This document shows positions 1 through 12,593 of a stretch of DNA of 64,000 nt, piece by piece. Location of the stretch: the NCBI RefSeq assembly GCF_003217475.1, contig NZ_QJSP01000007.1, positions 62,001 to 126,000 of the forward strand. Direction: 5' to 3'. The translations under genes were made by a program, and so were the position numbers. How positions within the stretch are numbered: the stretch's first letter is position 1; each line of letters begins with the position of its first letter. The notes beneath the pieces are model-generated. The model worked only from the letters and a program-made list of their open reading frames with translations, was not told the DNA's origin and made no database searches. The DNA is from Williamsia limnetica. Its GTDB lineage: Bacteria; Actinomycetota; Actinomycetes; Mycobacteriales; Mycobacteriaceae.

Positions 1-1122
1 GCGATGGAACAGCGGCAGATTCAGCAGGAATCGGGGGGCACTGGACCAGCGGGCGATCGACTCCGCGAACACCGAGGCGAGCGCCATCGCCATCGTGACA
101 CCGCGCTCCTGCGCGGCTGCGGCGAGCGCGGCCTTGGCATCGGCGTCGATCCAGTGATGGTGGCGGACGACGCGGTTCTCGTCTGTCCGCTGCGACTGCG
201 GCACGAGGGGAAGCGACGGTGCCGCTGGTAGTTCCGGCAACCGATCGTGCCACCAATCCCGGTCGCGGTCACGGGCCGGATCCGGGTTGGCATCCCGCCA
301 CGCCAGGTAGTCGCGGTAACTGAAGTCCACCGCACTGACCGCAACACCCCGGTACAGCGCGGCGAGGTCTGCGAGCATGGTGCGATAACTCATCGCATCG
401 CCCGCGATCATGTCGACGTCCACGTGCAGCCGCGTCTTTTTCTCCGGCAGCAACGACAGCGTGACGTCGAAGACCTGACCATCCGAGATGGGCAGCACCT
501 GATGGGACTTGGTGTCCCGGATCGCTTGCAGGCGCTCTTCGAGATCACCATCGGAGAGATCGCGCAGATCGACGACGGCGAACACCTCGCGCCCCGGAGC
601 CCGCAAGATCTGCTGGGTGCCGTCGGGCAGGATCTGCGCACGCAACATCGGGTGTGCGGCCGCGAGTCCGCCGATCGCCGCGCGGAGTGATTCGGGGTCT
701 ACGTCCGAGCCGTCGAATTCGACGTAGAGGTGGGCCGCGACTCCACCCAGATCCTGCCCGGCCGACCGGCCGATCCAATACGCGTGTTGCATCGGGGCCA
801 ACTCGAATGCCTCGTCCGGCACCGAAGTGGTCGACGGCGCAGCAGCTTCCGCGACGGTGGACTCCGGGGGCACCCCGATGATCTCTGCCCATGCCGCCAC
901 GGTGGGCGCTGCGGCCAACTGGGCGAAGTTCACATCGTGACCGCGTTTGCGCCAGGACCCGGCTATCTTCATCATCCGGATCGAGTCCAGCCCCAATCCG
1001 ATCAGATCGGCATCGAGGGCGACCTCGTCCGTAGCCATCGCCAGCTGCGCGGCGACCTGTTCACGGATCTGAGTCAGTCCCAATGCATCCGGTGCTTGAC
1101 CACTCACGACGTTCTTCCTCAT
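1..1122 (-). CDS. NRPS, N-terminal part: aryl carrier protein plus cyclization domain (MbtB-like), runs off left edge
   Basis: An open frame of 374 codons has no stop before the window edge, so only the N-terminus is present. Residues ~10-80 are a carrier domain with the phosphopantetheine-site pattern LGLDSIRMMK. From residue ~110 a condensation-type domain begins (LAPMQHAYWIGR) with DVDMIAGDAMS, the DxxxxD signature of heterocyclizing Cy domains rather than HHxxxDG. An N-terminal carrier followed by Cy is the layout of phenyloxazoline synthases such as MbtB, where the carrier holds salicylate and Cy condenses and cyclizes Ser/Thr/Cys onto it. The salicylate synthase and aryl-AMP ligase nearby fit this. 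The ATG follows the permease stop by one base (TGAGATG), so translation is probably coupled. The downstream A, T and TE domains expected of this family cannot be seen. Confidence 0.88.
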   Translation of the reverse strand, partial: MRKNVVSGQAPDALGLTQIREQVAAQLAMATDEVALDADLIGLGLDSIRMMKIAGSWRKRGHDVNFAQLAAAPTVAAWAEIIGVPPESTVAEAAAPSTTSVPDEAFELAPMQHAYWIGRSAGQDLGGVAAHLYVEFDGSDVDPESLRAAIGGLAAAHPMLRAQILPDGTQQILRAPGREVFAVVDLRDLSDGDLEERLQAIRDTKSHQVLPISDGQVFDVTLSLLPEKKTRLHVDVDMIAGDAMSYRTMLADLAALYRGVAVSAVDFSYRDYLAWRDANPDPARDRDRDWWHDRLPELPAAPSLPLVPQSQRTDENRVVRHHHWIDADAKAALAAAAQERGVTMAMALASVFAESIARWSSAPRFLLNLPLFHR

Positions 1123-1123
1123 C

Positions 1124-1933
1124 TCAGCTGTTCTCTGCAGCTCTGCGATAGCCTCTGACGGCCAGCCCACCGAACACCGCGGTCATACCCGCGACCCACA
1201 ACAGGGTCAGCGCCAAGGGCGCCGCGATTGCACCACCGGCGGTGAGCCCCGACATCGTGTCGATGGCCGGACTCATCGGCTGGTACCGGACGACCGGTTG
1301 CAACCACCCGGGATACTCGGTGACCGGTACGAATCCGCTGTTGAAGAAGAGCATCAACAGGAACAGCGCACCCAGGTGGGTGACAATCTGTTTGCCGGAC
1401 GAGACCGTGGCGAGCGCAACGACGAGTACTGCCCAGCCCAGGGAGCACAGCATCGCCACGCCGATGGCCGCCACCCCGAGTGCGACTCCCTGCTCGAACC
1501 GGAATCCCATGGGGATGGCCACCACGAACAGGACGATGGTGCCGATCCCGGTACGGGCGATCTCCGCCAGCATCCGTCCGGTGATGAAACCGATGCGCGG
1601 CACCGGCAACGTCCACAGCCGTCCGAGCAGACCACTCTCACGTTCGGCGGTCAGACTCAATCCCGTCGAGATGGTCCCGAACATGGTGCCGACCAACGCG
1701 ACGAGCCCGACATTGCCGTACACGCTGTCGCCGCCACCCATCGCGGTGACCGTCTCGCCGAGGACCAGCTGGAACATGACGAGCAGAAAGGCGGGAAAGA
1801 CGACCGCCTGCACCACGACCGCGGGATCACGGGACCACGCTCGCAGCAAAGCGATGGCGTGCACCGCGCTCTGGGTTCCGAGACCGACGCGGCGCCGGTG
1901 CACGTCCGGTGGAGCCGCCTGCGCCTGACTCAT
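1124..1933 (-). CDS. ABC-2 type exporter permease 2 of the siderophore locus
   Basis: A 269-residue integral membrane protein with about six hydrophobic segments, starting MSQAQAAPP. It has the ABC-2 permease pattern: a cytoplasmic N-terminus, a first helix near AVVFPAFLLVMFQLVLG, a long conserved segment around ERESGLLGRLWTLP, and a C-terminal helix pair around WVAGMTAVFGG. The start ATG overlaps the stop of the upstream permease (ATGA), so I chose it over the longer open frame, whose extension is arginine-rich and non-membrane. It should pair with the permease and ATPase upstream as a DrrABC-like exporter. Its place between salicylate synthase and the NRPS suggests export of the siderophore or an intermediate; this is inferred from position only. 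Confidence 0.85.
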   Translation of the reverse strand: MSQAQAAPPDVHRRRVGLGTQSAVHAIALLRAWSRDPAVVVQAVVFPAFLLVMFQLVLGETVTAMGGGDSVYGNVGLVALVGTMFGTISTGLSLTAERESGLLGRLWTLPVPRIGFITGRMLAEIARTGIGTIVLFVVAIPMGFRFEQGVALGVAAIGVAMLCSLGWAVLVVALATVSSGKQIVTHLGALFLLMLFFNSGFVPVTEYPGWLQPVVRYQPMSPAIDTMSGLTAGGAIAAPLALTLLWVAGMTAVFGGLAVRGYRRAAENS

Positions 1934-2742
1934 CGACTCGCCGCCCGATGACCGACGACGAGCGCGGCCACGGCCCCGGCGAGCAGCAAACCGATCGCCC
2001 ACGCGATCGGCGCGAAGGCGTCGAAGTCCGACCCGGTGGACAGGGCCCGCAGCGCATCCGCGAACTGTGAGACCGGAGAGTTGCGGACCACCGGCTGTAC
2101 CCACTCCGGAAAAGCCGCTGCCGGGACGATTCCGGTGGAGAGCATCACCAGGATGAGCTGCGGGATCATCAGTGCCTGCCCGACGCTCTCGGCGTTGGTG
2201 AGCACCGACCCGAGGGCATCGGTGAGCAGGCTCAGCGCCAGCGCGAAGACCACCACGAGGACCACGAATGCCGCGATCTCGAAGATCGTTGCAGTGAAAC
2301 GGAATCCGAAGACGGCACCGATGATGAGGCCGCCGGTCGTGGAGACCAGCGACATCACGATGACCACCGACATCCGGGCCAGGGTCGGCACCGAACGCGA
2401 GATCGGCAACGAGGTGAGCCGGTCGCGGACTCCGGCCGCGGCGTCGATGCCCGCGTTCTGCGCCGCCATGATCGCGGTGAACAACCCCGTCTGCAGCAGG
2501 ATCACCGGAGTCAGGTACTGCGCGTAGTCGATCCCGGATCGCTCGAACTGTCCGTGCAGCGGAACGTAGAAGCACACGAAGAAGATGACGGGGGTGAGTG
2601 CACCCGAGACCAGGTCGCCGTCGCGCCAGGCCGAGCCGATCGAGCGAACCGAGAGGACCTGCAGCGCAGGGCCGAAACGGACACTTGTGCGAACCGCTGC
2701 GGTGATCGCCGGCGCGCGCTCGATCGGCGCGGCGACGCTCAC
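1930..2742 (-). CDS. ABC-2 type exporter permease 1 of the siderophore locus
   Basis: A 270-residue membrane protein starting with GTG (VSVAAPIERAP). The GTG overlaps the TGA of the upstream ATPase gene (GTGA), and the protein's own stop overlaps the next permease, so three ABC genes are translationally linked. Six hydrophobic segments are visible, with the motif SGIDYAQYLTPVILLQTG and the ABC-2 block around GVRDRLTSLPISRS. It resembles its partner permease, so the exporter is probably a heterodimer. The longer open frame upstream is a shadow of the ATPase gene and was rejected. The substrate is not determinable from sequence. Confidence 0.85.
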   Translation of the reverse strand: MSVAAPIERAPAITAAVRTSVRFGPALQVLSVRSIGSAWRDGDLVSGALTPVIFFVCFYVPLHGQFERSGIDYAQYLTPVILLQTGLFTAIMAAQNAGIDAAAGVRDRLTSLPISRSVPTLARMSVVIVMSLVSTTGGLIIGAVFGFRFTATIFEIAAFVVLVVVFALALSLLTDALGSVLTNAESVGQALMIPQLILVMLSTGIVPAAAFPEWVQPVVRNSPVSQFADALRALSTGSDFDAFAPIAWAIGLLLAGAVAALVVGHRAASR

Positions 2743-3734
2743 GACGCCGCCGGTCCGATGTCGCCTGCGGCGGTGACGCTGTCGGCGCTCTCGGGATCGG
2801 TTCCGGTCAACCGGAAGAACACCTCGTCGAGCGAGGGCCGACGCAGGCCGATGTCGAACACCTCGATGGAATGGTCCTGGAGGCGGGCTATGACCTGTGC
2901 GACGGTGGCCATCCCGTCCGGCGCTGCCACCCCCAACCGCGGATGCGGTGTGGTGGCGGTGCTCTCGCCGTCCTCGACCAGTGCCAGCCCGGCCAGTGCC
3001 GTTCGCGCGCGATACAGGTCGGCCGACTCTTGCAGATTGATCTCGCACACTGCGCTACCTGCGCGGGCTTTGAGGGTTTCAGAGGTGCCCTCGGCCACCA
3101 CATGACCGTGGTCGAGCATGACGATCTGATCGGCGAGCCGGTCGGCCTCTTCGAGATACTGGGTGGTGAGCAGCACCGTTATGCCCTGGATACGCAAGGT
3201 GGCAACCGTCTCCCAGACCGACTGCCTGCTGCGGGGATCGAGTCCGGTGGTCGGTTCGTCCAGGAACAGCACCTGCGGCCGGGTCACCAGGGCGCAGGCG
3301 ATGTCGACCCGGCGACGCATGCCTCCGGACAAGGTGCCGATTCGTCGATCGATGAATTCCTCGAGACCGAAGTCTCGGGCCACCTCGCCGATCCGCTGCC
3401 GGGCCCCGCGCCTGCTGAGCCCGGTCAAACGGCCGAACATCGTGAGATTTTCTCTCGCCGTGAGTGATTCGTCCAGGGATGCATACTGACCGGTCAACGA
3501 GATCAGTTCACGCACCCGCGCGGGATCGTCGACCACGTCGAAACCGCCAACTGTTGCGCGACCACCTGACGGCCGCGACAGGGTCGCGAGGATCGACAGT
3601 GCGGTGGTCTTGCCGCTGCCGTTCGGACCGAGCAGTCCGAGGACGGCGCCTTCGGGGACCGCGAAACTCACCTGGTCGAGCGCTCTGATCTCGCCGTAGT
3701 CCTTGACCAGTTCGTCAATCACGATTGCCGACAC
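2739..3734 (-). CDS. ABC exporter ATP-binding protein (DrrA-like)
   Basis: A 331-residue ATPase with Walker A GPNGSGKT at ~36-43, signature LSGGMRRR at ~135, Walker B VLFLDEPTTGLD at ~155, and a C-terminal extension of ~100 residues as in DrrA-type drug/lipid exporters. It starts with GTG three bases after the stop of the salicylate synthase gene. It should power the two permeases encoded immediately downstream. The operon order synthase-ATPase-permease-permease-NRPS suggests one iron-regulated transcript from the iron-box promoter. The cargo is inferred, not shown. Confidence 0.88.
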   Translation of the reverse strand: MSAIVIDELVKDYGEIRALDQVSFAVPEGAVLGLLGPNGSGKTTALSILATLSRPSGGRATVGGFDVVDDPARVRELISLTGQYASLDESLTARENLTMFGRLTGLSRRGARQRIGEVARDFGLEEFIDRRIGTLSGGMRRRVDIACALVTRPQVLFLDEPTTGLDPRSRQSVWETVATLRIQGITVLLTTQYLEEADRLADQIVMLDHGHVVAEGTSETLKARAGSAVCEINLQESADLYRARTALAGLALVEDGESTATTPHPRLGVAAPDGMATVAQVIARLQDHSIEVFDIGLRRPSLDEVFFRLTGTDPESADSVTAAGDIGPAAS

Positions 3735-3737
3735 AGT

Positions 3738-5078
3738 TCACCTCAACTCACGCTCGACGAGATACGGCGCCACGCTACCGAGCTTCTCGCAGGTTTCTTC
3801 GAACTCGCGGTCCGGAGACGACTGGCCGACGATCCCGGCGCCCGCCCGGATCCACGAACGTCCGTCCTCGCGAAACACGGTGCGCAGTGCCAGGGTGGCT
3901 TCGAGTTCGCCTTCTGACGACGCGGTCAGCACCGCGCCCGAGTAGAGGCCACGACGGGTGGCCTCGAGCCGGTAGATCGCATCGACCGCAGCAGCTTTCG
4001 GGATTCCCGATGCCGTGACCGCAGGAAAGAGCACTTCGAGCCCATCCCAGGGCCCGAACTGCGGAGCCAGGGTGCCTTCGACCGTGGAAGCCAAGTGCTG
4101 GACGCTTCCACGTTCGCGGACGACCATGAACTCGGTGACCGCGGTGGTGCCGGGAACGGCGACGGATTGGACCTCTGCGAACGAGGTGCGCACCGACACC
4201 GCGTGTTCGACGATTTCTTTCGCGTCGGAGATCAATTCGGCACGCGCCGAACGATCCAGTTCCTCCGATCGACCGAAAGCACGGGTCCCGGCCAGCGGTT
4301 CGGTGACCAAGGTCCCGGCGGCGTCGACGGCACCGACGAGTTCGGGGCTGAATCCGGCCGCCTCGAGGCCACCTAGTCGCAGCAGGAAAGACCTCGCCGG
4401 ATTGTTGTTCCGGCGGCCTTCGGCGTAGGTGGCAGCGATGTCGACGTCGAACGGGACCTCCACCGCACGGGAGATGATCACCTTCTCGTAGTCGCCGCGA
4501 TGGATCTCGGCGACGGCGGTCGCCACGCGTGCGCGGTAGTCGGAGGTGTCCTCGTGGACCGGGAGTGGTCGCGGTGCACTCGGATCGGTGCGACCGGCGG
4601 CGGCTGCTATCTCGCGCAGGAGGGTCTCGGTGGCCTCGTCGGCACCCTCGATACGGATCCCATCGGTGTCGATCCAGGCCTCGAACTCCGGAACGATGAG
4701 GTGGGCGAGAACGCTGCCCGCTGCCAGATGGTGACCGGCACCGAGACCGGGAGCACAGAAATCGAAACCCACCCAGCCGTAGACGCGCCAGTGCGGGAAC
4801 GGCAATGTCGACAGCGCGTCCGAGATCGCGGCAGCGGGTGATCCGGTCCAATCCCCGACGGTCTCGACGTCACCGGCGACGGTGGTGATCGACTCGGTGG
4901 TGAGCCGGAGTTCGGCGCGGCAGCCCCCCGCGAAGACCCATCGGTTCTCGCGCTCGTAGACCACATGGTCGGACACCATGTCCGCGGCAGCCCACGCTGC
5001 GCAGATCTCGGCGGGTGCCGCGGCAGCGACGCCGGCATGGATGTGGTCGTTGTTCCCTGTATCGATGATCGCCGTCAT
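3738..5078 (-). CDS. salicylate synthase (MbtI/Irp9 family)
   Basis: A 446-residue chorismate-utilising enzyme converting chorismate through isochorismate to salicylate and pyruvate, the aryl starter of mycobactin/nocobactin-type siderophores. Visible signatures are YEKVIISRAVEV (general-base Lys region), VTEPLAGTRAFG (Mg2+/substrate Glu), VRERGSVQHLAS and the C-terminal EKLGSVAPYLV. The C-terminal half reads much closer to MbtI than to isochorismate synthases of the EntC/DhbC type, which would feed 2,3-dihydroxybenzoate. I chose ATG 5078 (MTAIIDTG) because AGGAG sits seven bases upstream, and the length then matches MbtI (~450). The open frame extends to 5126 without a better ribosome site. 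It is first in the leftward operon downstream of two iron boxes. Confidence 0.88.
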   Translation of the reverse strand: MTAIIDTGNNDHIHAGVAAAAPAEICAAWAAADMVSDHVVYERENRWVFAGGCRAELRLTTESITTVAGDVETVGDWTGSPAAAISDALSTLPFPHWRVYGWVGFDFCAPGLGAGHHLAAGSVLAHLIVPEFEAWIDTDGIRIEGADEATETLLREIAAAAGRTDPSAPRPLPVHEDTSDYRARVATAVAEIHRGDYEKVIISRAVEVPFDVDIAATYAEGRRNNNPARSFLLRLGGLEAAGFSPELVGAVDAAGTLVTEPLAGTRAFGRSEELDRSARAELISDAKEIVEHAVSVRTSFAEVQSVAVPGTTAVTEFMVVRERGSVQHLASTVEGTLAPQFGPWDGLEVLFPAVTASGIPKAAAVDAIYRLEATRRGLYSGAVLTASSEGELEATLALRTVFREDGRSWIRAGAGIVGQSSPDREFEETCEKLGSVAPYLVERELR

Positions 5079-5149
5079 CGCGGGACTCCTACGGCACATG
5101 CTCTGCTCATGACATCCTCTGCTCACCGCATCACGCGACCGTGCAACAC

Positions 5150-5191
5150 TTAGGCTTGGCTAAGTTCCGCTTGAAGGTTAGCCTAAGCAAT
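5150..5191. promoter_or_regulatory. two iron-box-like (IdeR/DmdR) operators in the divergent siderophore promoter
   Basis: Two 19-bp sequences resemble the IdeR consensus TTAGGTTAGGCTAACCTAA. Box 1 is 5150-5168 (TTAGGCTTGGCTAAGTTCC, about 13/19). Box 2 is 5173-5191 on the minus strand, with an exact TTAGGCTAACC core (about 14/19). They lie between the salicylate synthase (leftward) and the aryl-AMP ligase (rightward), so an iron-loaded repressor could silence both directions. Match counts were made by eye. Confidence 0.8.
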
Positions 5192-5272
5192 GCGGGGCGC
5201 CAAGTCTTGTAGTGAAGACAACCTCCGCCCGTGAAGCCGGACTCCCCGTCGCCCCCAGCAAGGAACCGCCGC

Positions 5273-6895
5273 ATGCCTGACGTCATCGCCACCGGCGATC
5301 TCACCACCGGTTTCACCGATCAACCAATCCCCGCGGCCGCCCGCTACCGCGACGCCGGTCTGTGGCTCGACCTACCGCTGTGGCGGGTGCTGTGGGACCA
5401 GGCCGATGCCCGCCCCGACGCGCCCGCGATCTCCGATGCAGACCGGACCTTGAGCTACAGAGAATTCGTCGCAGCCGCGCAGGCACGCGCAGCCGGGTTC
5501 GTCGAGACCGGGCTCCGAGCCGGCGACCGCGTCATCCTGCAGAACCAGAACTCGGTGGATTTCGCGATCAACCTGTTCGGTTTGCTGCGTGCCGGTATGG
5601 CCCCGGTCATGACACTGCCCGCACATCGCATCAATGAGATCGCCCACCTCGCGCGCACGGCGGGTGCGGTCGGCTACATCTGCCACGACCGGAGCAACGA
5701 TTTCGACTACCGCGGTCTGGCGCGCGAGCTGTCCGAACGCGAGCCCACGGTGAAGAGCATTTTCGTCACGGGCGATCCGGCCGAGTTCTCCCCGCTGCCA
5801 GACGGCGACCCCGGATCTCTGCAGGGCGCGCCGGCACCCGACCCCGATGCGCCCGCGCTGTTCCTCGTCTCCGGTGGCACCACCGGACTTCCCAAACTGA
5901 TCGCGCGCACCCACAACGACTACCGGTTCAACGCCCAGCTCAGTGCCGAGATCGCGGCGTTGACCTCAGCAGACACCTATCTCGTCGCACTCCCAGCCGC
6001 CCACAATTTCCCGCTCGCCTGCCCCGGCCTGCTCGGTGTCCTGTCGGTGGGTGGCCACACGGTCTTCACCGGCAACCCGTCGCCCGACAACACGTTCGAC
6101 CTCATCGAGAAGCATCACGTCAGCGTCGTCGCGCTCGTGCCGGCACTGGCCCAGGTCTGGACCGCTGCCACCGAATGGGAACCGGCGGACATCTCGTCGC
6201 TGCGTTTACTACAGGTGGGCGGGGCCAAGCTCGCCGAACCCGACGCGCTCGCCGCCAACGCCGCCTTCGGTGGCGCGGTGCAGCAGGTGTTCGGTATGGC
6301 CGAAGGGCTCATCTGCTACACCCGGGCCGACGATGACGACGCAATCGTCAACCGCACCCAGGGCAGACCCATGAGCGATCTGGACGAACTGCGGATCGTC
6401 GACGACAACGGCGCCGACGTACCCGACGGATCCGAAGGCGAACTGCTGGTCCGCGGCCCCTACACGATTCGCGGCTACTACCGCGCCGAGGAACACAACG
6501 CGCGGTCGTTCACCGACGACGGTTTCTACCGCAGCGGCGACCGGGTACGGCGGATGCCGTCCGGGCACCTGATGGTCACCGGTCGTATCAAGGACACCAT
6601 CAACCGCGGTGGCGAGAACGTCGCGGCGGACGATGTCGAAGAGAATCTGTTGGCGCACCCGAACATTCGGCAGGCAGCCGTTGTCGGGCTGCCCGATCCG
6701 GGCCTCGGGGAGAAGATCTGCGCGGCCATCGTCACCGACGGCCCGGCACCCGACCTTCCTGCGATCAGGGCGTTCCTCTCCGACCGCGGGCTCGCAACTT
6801 TCAAGCAGCCCGACCAGTTACAGGTGGTGCGCTCGCTGCCGGTCACCGCGGTCGGAAAAATCGACAAACGCACACTCGTGGCGCAACTCACCTGA
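5273..6895 (+). CDS. aryl-AMP ligase, probably salicyl-AMP ligase (MbtA/DhbE family)
   Basis: A 540-residue stand-alone adenylation enzyme that activates an aryl acid with ATP and loads it on an aryl carrier domain. The ATP loop is VSGGTTGLPKLI at ~200-211, the acidic hinge region reads SGDRVRRMPSGHLMVTGR at ~424, then DTINRGGENVAADDVEE, and the catalytic lysine is in AVGKIDK near the end. ATG 5273 (MPDVIATG) has AAGGA eight bases upstream and gives a DhbE-like length. A GTG at 5231 is in frame but lacks a good site. Salicylate is preferred as substrate because the divergent neighbour makes salicylate; 2,3-dihydroxybenzoate cannot be excluded by eye. The cognate carrier is probably the N-terminal domain of the NRPS at 1-1122. 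Confidence 0.87.
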   Translation: MPDVIATGDLTTGFTDQPIPAAARYRDAGLWLDLPLWRVLWDQADARPDAPAISDADRTLSYREFVAAAQARAAGFVETGLRAGDRVILQNQNSVDFAINLFGLLRAGMAPVMTLPAHRINEIAHLARTAGAVGYICHDRSNDFDYRGLARELSEREPTVKSIFVTGDPAEFSPLPDGDPGSLQGAPAPDPDAPALFLVSGGTTGLPKLIARTHNDYRFNAQLSAEIAALTSADTYLVALPAAHNFPLACPGLLGVLSVGGHTVFTGNPSPDNTFDLIEKHHVSVVALVPALAQVWTAATEWEPADISSLRLLQVGGAKLAEPDALAANAAFGGAVQQVFGMAEGLICYTRADDDDAIVNRTQGRPMSDLDELRIVDDNGADVPDGSEGELLVRGPYTIRGYYRAEEHNARSFTDDGFYRSGDRVRRMPSGHLMVTGRIKDTINRGGENVAADDVEENLLAHPNIRQAAVVGLPDPGLGEKICAAIVTDGPAPDLPAIRAFLSDRGLATFKQPDQLQVVRSLPVTAVGKIDKRTLVAQLT

Positions 6896-6927
6896 CGCTG
6901 GCGTAGGCTGCGTTCGGTAACCACACA

Positions 6928-9616
<2,689 letters not shown>

Positions 9617-10366
9617 TCAGGCGTCGCGGCGGTCGGTGACGAAGACTGCCGCGCCGAAGACGAGTGCGGCGACCACGATGAAGTAGAGCAGCGAACCGTA
9701 CTCGTTCCACCACCAGTCGAATCCGTAGTCGCGGCCATCGATGAAGTGGTTGGCATTGAGGAACGGCATGAGCGGTCCGGCGACATCGCTGACCTTCGGG
9801 ATGGCCGACAGCACGTTCTCCAGCACCAGACTCCACACCAGCAGGACCACGATGGCCCCGGCCGTCTGCCTGATGAGTGCACCGAGTCCCAGACCGATCA
9901 GTACCGCCAGGAACGCGTAGACCGGGACACCCCAGTAGAGGCGGATGGCATGTGACCCGAGCAGGTCGACGTCGTCGCTACCCGACAACGCCTTGCCGAG
10001 CGGCAAGGCGATCAGCGTCAACACGAACGTGATCACCGCAGACAGGCCGCCGTAGACCACTGCCTTGGCCAGCAGGACGTTGTAGCGCTGCGGGACCGCC
10101 TGGAAGGTGGTCCGGATGGTGCCGAACCGGAACTCGCTGGTGACTGCCAGAACGGCCATGATCATGAGGACCGTGATGCCGAATCCGGTGACGCCGACGG
10201 CGTAGTCGGACACGTTCGTCTCGACGCTCGTACTCTCGCCGTTCGTCACCAATCCGAGGATCAGGGCGAGCCCGATCCCCAAGGCGATCACGATTCCGAC
10301 ACACCAGTACGGAGATCTGGTGGTGAGCAGCTTGATTCGTTCAGCTGCAATGGTATTGGTCAACAT
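9617..10366 (-). CDS. ABC transporter permease (ABC-2 type)
   Basis: A 249-residue membrane protein with about six helices, the first around SPYWCVGIVIALGIGLALILG. The pattern is of ABC-2 permeases: SEFRFGTIRTTFQAVPQRYNV (coupling region) between helices 2 and 3. Its start overlaps the stop of the ATPase gene by one base (TGATG), so the two form an exporter pair. No substrate clue is visible. The location between thiD and thiG is probably incidental, since it is on the opposite strand from thiCD and carries no THI box. Confidence 0.85.
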   Translation of the reverse strand: MLTNTIAAERIKLLTTRSPYWCVGIVIALGIGLALILGLVTNGESTSVETNVSDYAVGVTGFGITVLMIMAVLAVTSEFRFGTIRTTFQAVPQRYNVLLAKAVVYGGLSAVITFVLTLIALPLGKALSGSDDVDLLGSHAIRLYWGVPVYAFLAVLIGLGLGALIRQTAGAIVVLLVWSLVLENVLSAIPKVSDVAGPLMPFLNANHFIDGRDYGFDWWWNEYGSLLYFIVVAALVFGAAVFVTDRRDA

Positions 10367-11424
10367 CAGGCTTGTCCTCCCCCGAATTGCTTCGGCTGCT
10401 GCGGCGCTTGGTTCGGTGACCCACCCGGCGGCGGGCCGCCGTACTGCCCCTGCCCCTGCTGGGGTGGACCTCCGTACGGAGCCTGTTGCTGCTGCGCGCT
10501 GTAGGCCATCGACGCGTCGCCGTGGTACTCGACCGCACCCGCGGTCATCGTCATGAACACCTCTTCGAGCGAGGCGGTCTTTCCGGACAACTCGTGCAAG
10601 CCGATGCCGTTGGCGGCAGCGATGTCACCGACCTGGTCGGTGGTGACGTTCTCCAGGCTCAGCGCCGGGCCGGTGCCGTCGTCGGGCAGGGGCACCGACC
10701 GCAGCCCGGCCGATGCCAGCGCCGACTGCAACTCGCCGAGCCGGGGGCTGCGAACACGTACCGTGACCTGGGCACTGCTGGTGAAGTCCTTGACGGACGA
10801 GTTCGCTATCAACTGGCCGCGTCCGATGACGATCAAGTGCTCTGCGGTGAGTGACATCTCGGTGAGCAGGTGGCTCGATACCAGGACCGTGCGGCCCTGA
10901 TCCGCAAGCGCCCGCATGAACTGCCGGATCCAGACGATGCCTTCGGGGTCGAGACCGTTCACCGGCTCGTCGAACAACAGCACGCCGGGGTCCCCGAGCA
11001 GTGCACCGGCGATCCCGAGCCGCTGCGACATGCCGAGCGAGAAGCCGCCTGCCTTCTTCCCCGCCACCTCGGTGAGGCCGACGTCGCTGAGCACCTGGTC
11101 GACGCGGTGGGCCGGTATGCCGTTCGCTGCAGCCATCCACCGGAGGTGACCCCGGGCGCTGCGGTTGGGGTGGACCCACTTGGCGTCGAGCAACGCGCCG
11201 ACCTGCGTCAGTGGGTTCTTGAGCTTTTGGTACGTGGCGCCGTTGATGGTCGCCACACCCGAAGTCGGGCGGTCGAGGCCGAGAATCATGCGCATCGTCG
11301 TCGATTTCCCGGCCCCGTTGGGCCCGAGGAATCCGGTCACGACACCGGGTTTCACGTCGAAGGTCAGGTTGCTGACCACCTGATTCTTTCCATAGACCTT
11401 TGTCAATCCCTGAACACTGATCAT
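10366..11424 (-). CDS. ABC transporter ATP-binding protein with low-complexity tail
   Basis: A 352-residue ATPase: Walker A GPNGAGKS at ~31-38, signature SLGMSQRLGIAGAL, Walker B VLLFDEPVNGLD, switch His in LVSSHLL. A CcmA/NatA-like C-terminal region follows. The last ~45 residues are a Gln/Pro/Gly-rich low-complexity tail with repeated QYGGPP-like units, unusual for a soluble ABC ATPase. I chose ATG 11424 (MISVQGLTKVYG), where the family homology begins. An in-frame GTG at 11451 with GAGG upstream would add nine residues and cannot be excluded. It is coupled to the permease downstream. Confidence 0.85.
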   Translation of the reverse strand: MISVQGLTKVYGKNQVVSNLTFDVKPGVVTGFLGPNGAGKSTTMRMILGLDRPTSGVATINGATYQKLKNPLTQVGALLDAKWVHPNRSARGHLRWMAAANGIPAHRVDQVLSDVGLTEVAGKKAGGFSLGMSQRLGIAGALLGDPGVLLFDEPVNGLDPEGIVWIRQFMRALADQGRTVLVSSHLLTEMSLTAEHLIVIGRGQLIANSSVKDFTSSAQVTVRVRSPRLGELQSALASAGLRSVPLPDDGTGPALSLENVTTDQVGDIAAANGIGLHELSGKTASLEEVFMTMTAGAVEYHGDASMAYSAQQQQAPYGGPPQQGQGQYGGPPPGGSPNQAPQQPKQFGGGQA

Positions 11425-11494
11425 GAAGGTCAGTGTGCCAGAGCGCGCCACGCCCTCGCCTCATCCTTGCGGTTGATCTTCGGCGCGGTGCCGG

Positions 11495-12577
<1,083 letters not shown>

Positions 12578-12593
<16 letters not shown>

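Noticed and set aside
3738-5078. Considered as an EntC/DhbC isochorismate synthase for 2,3-dihydroxybenzoate
   Set aside because: The C-terminal motifs and length follow MbtI, and no entA/entB-like genes are near.
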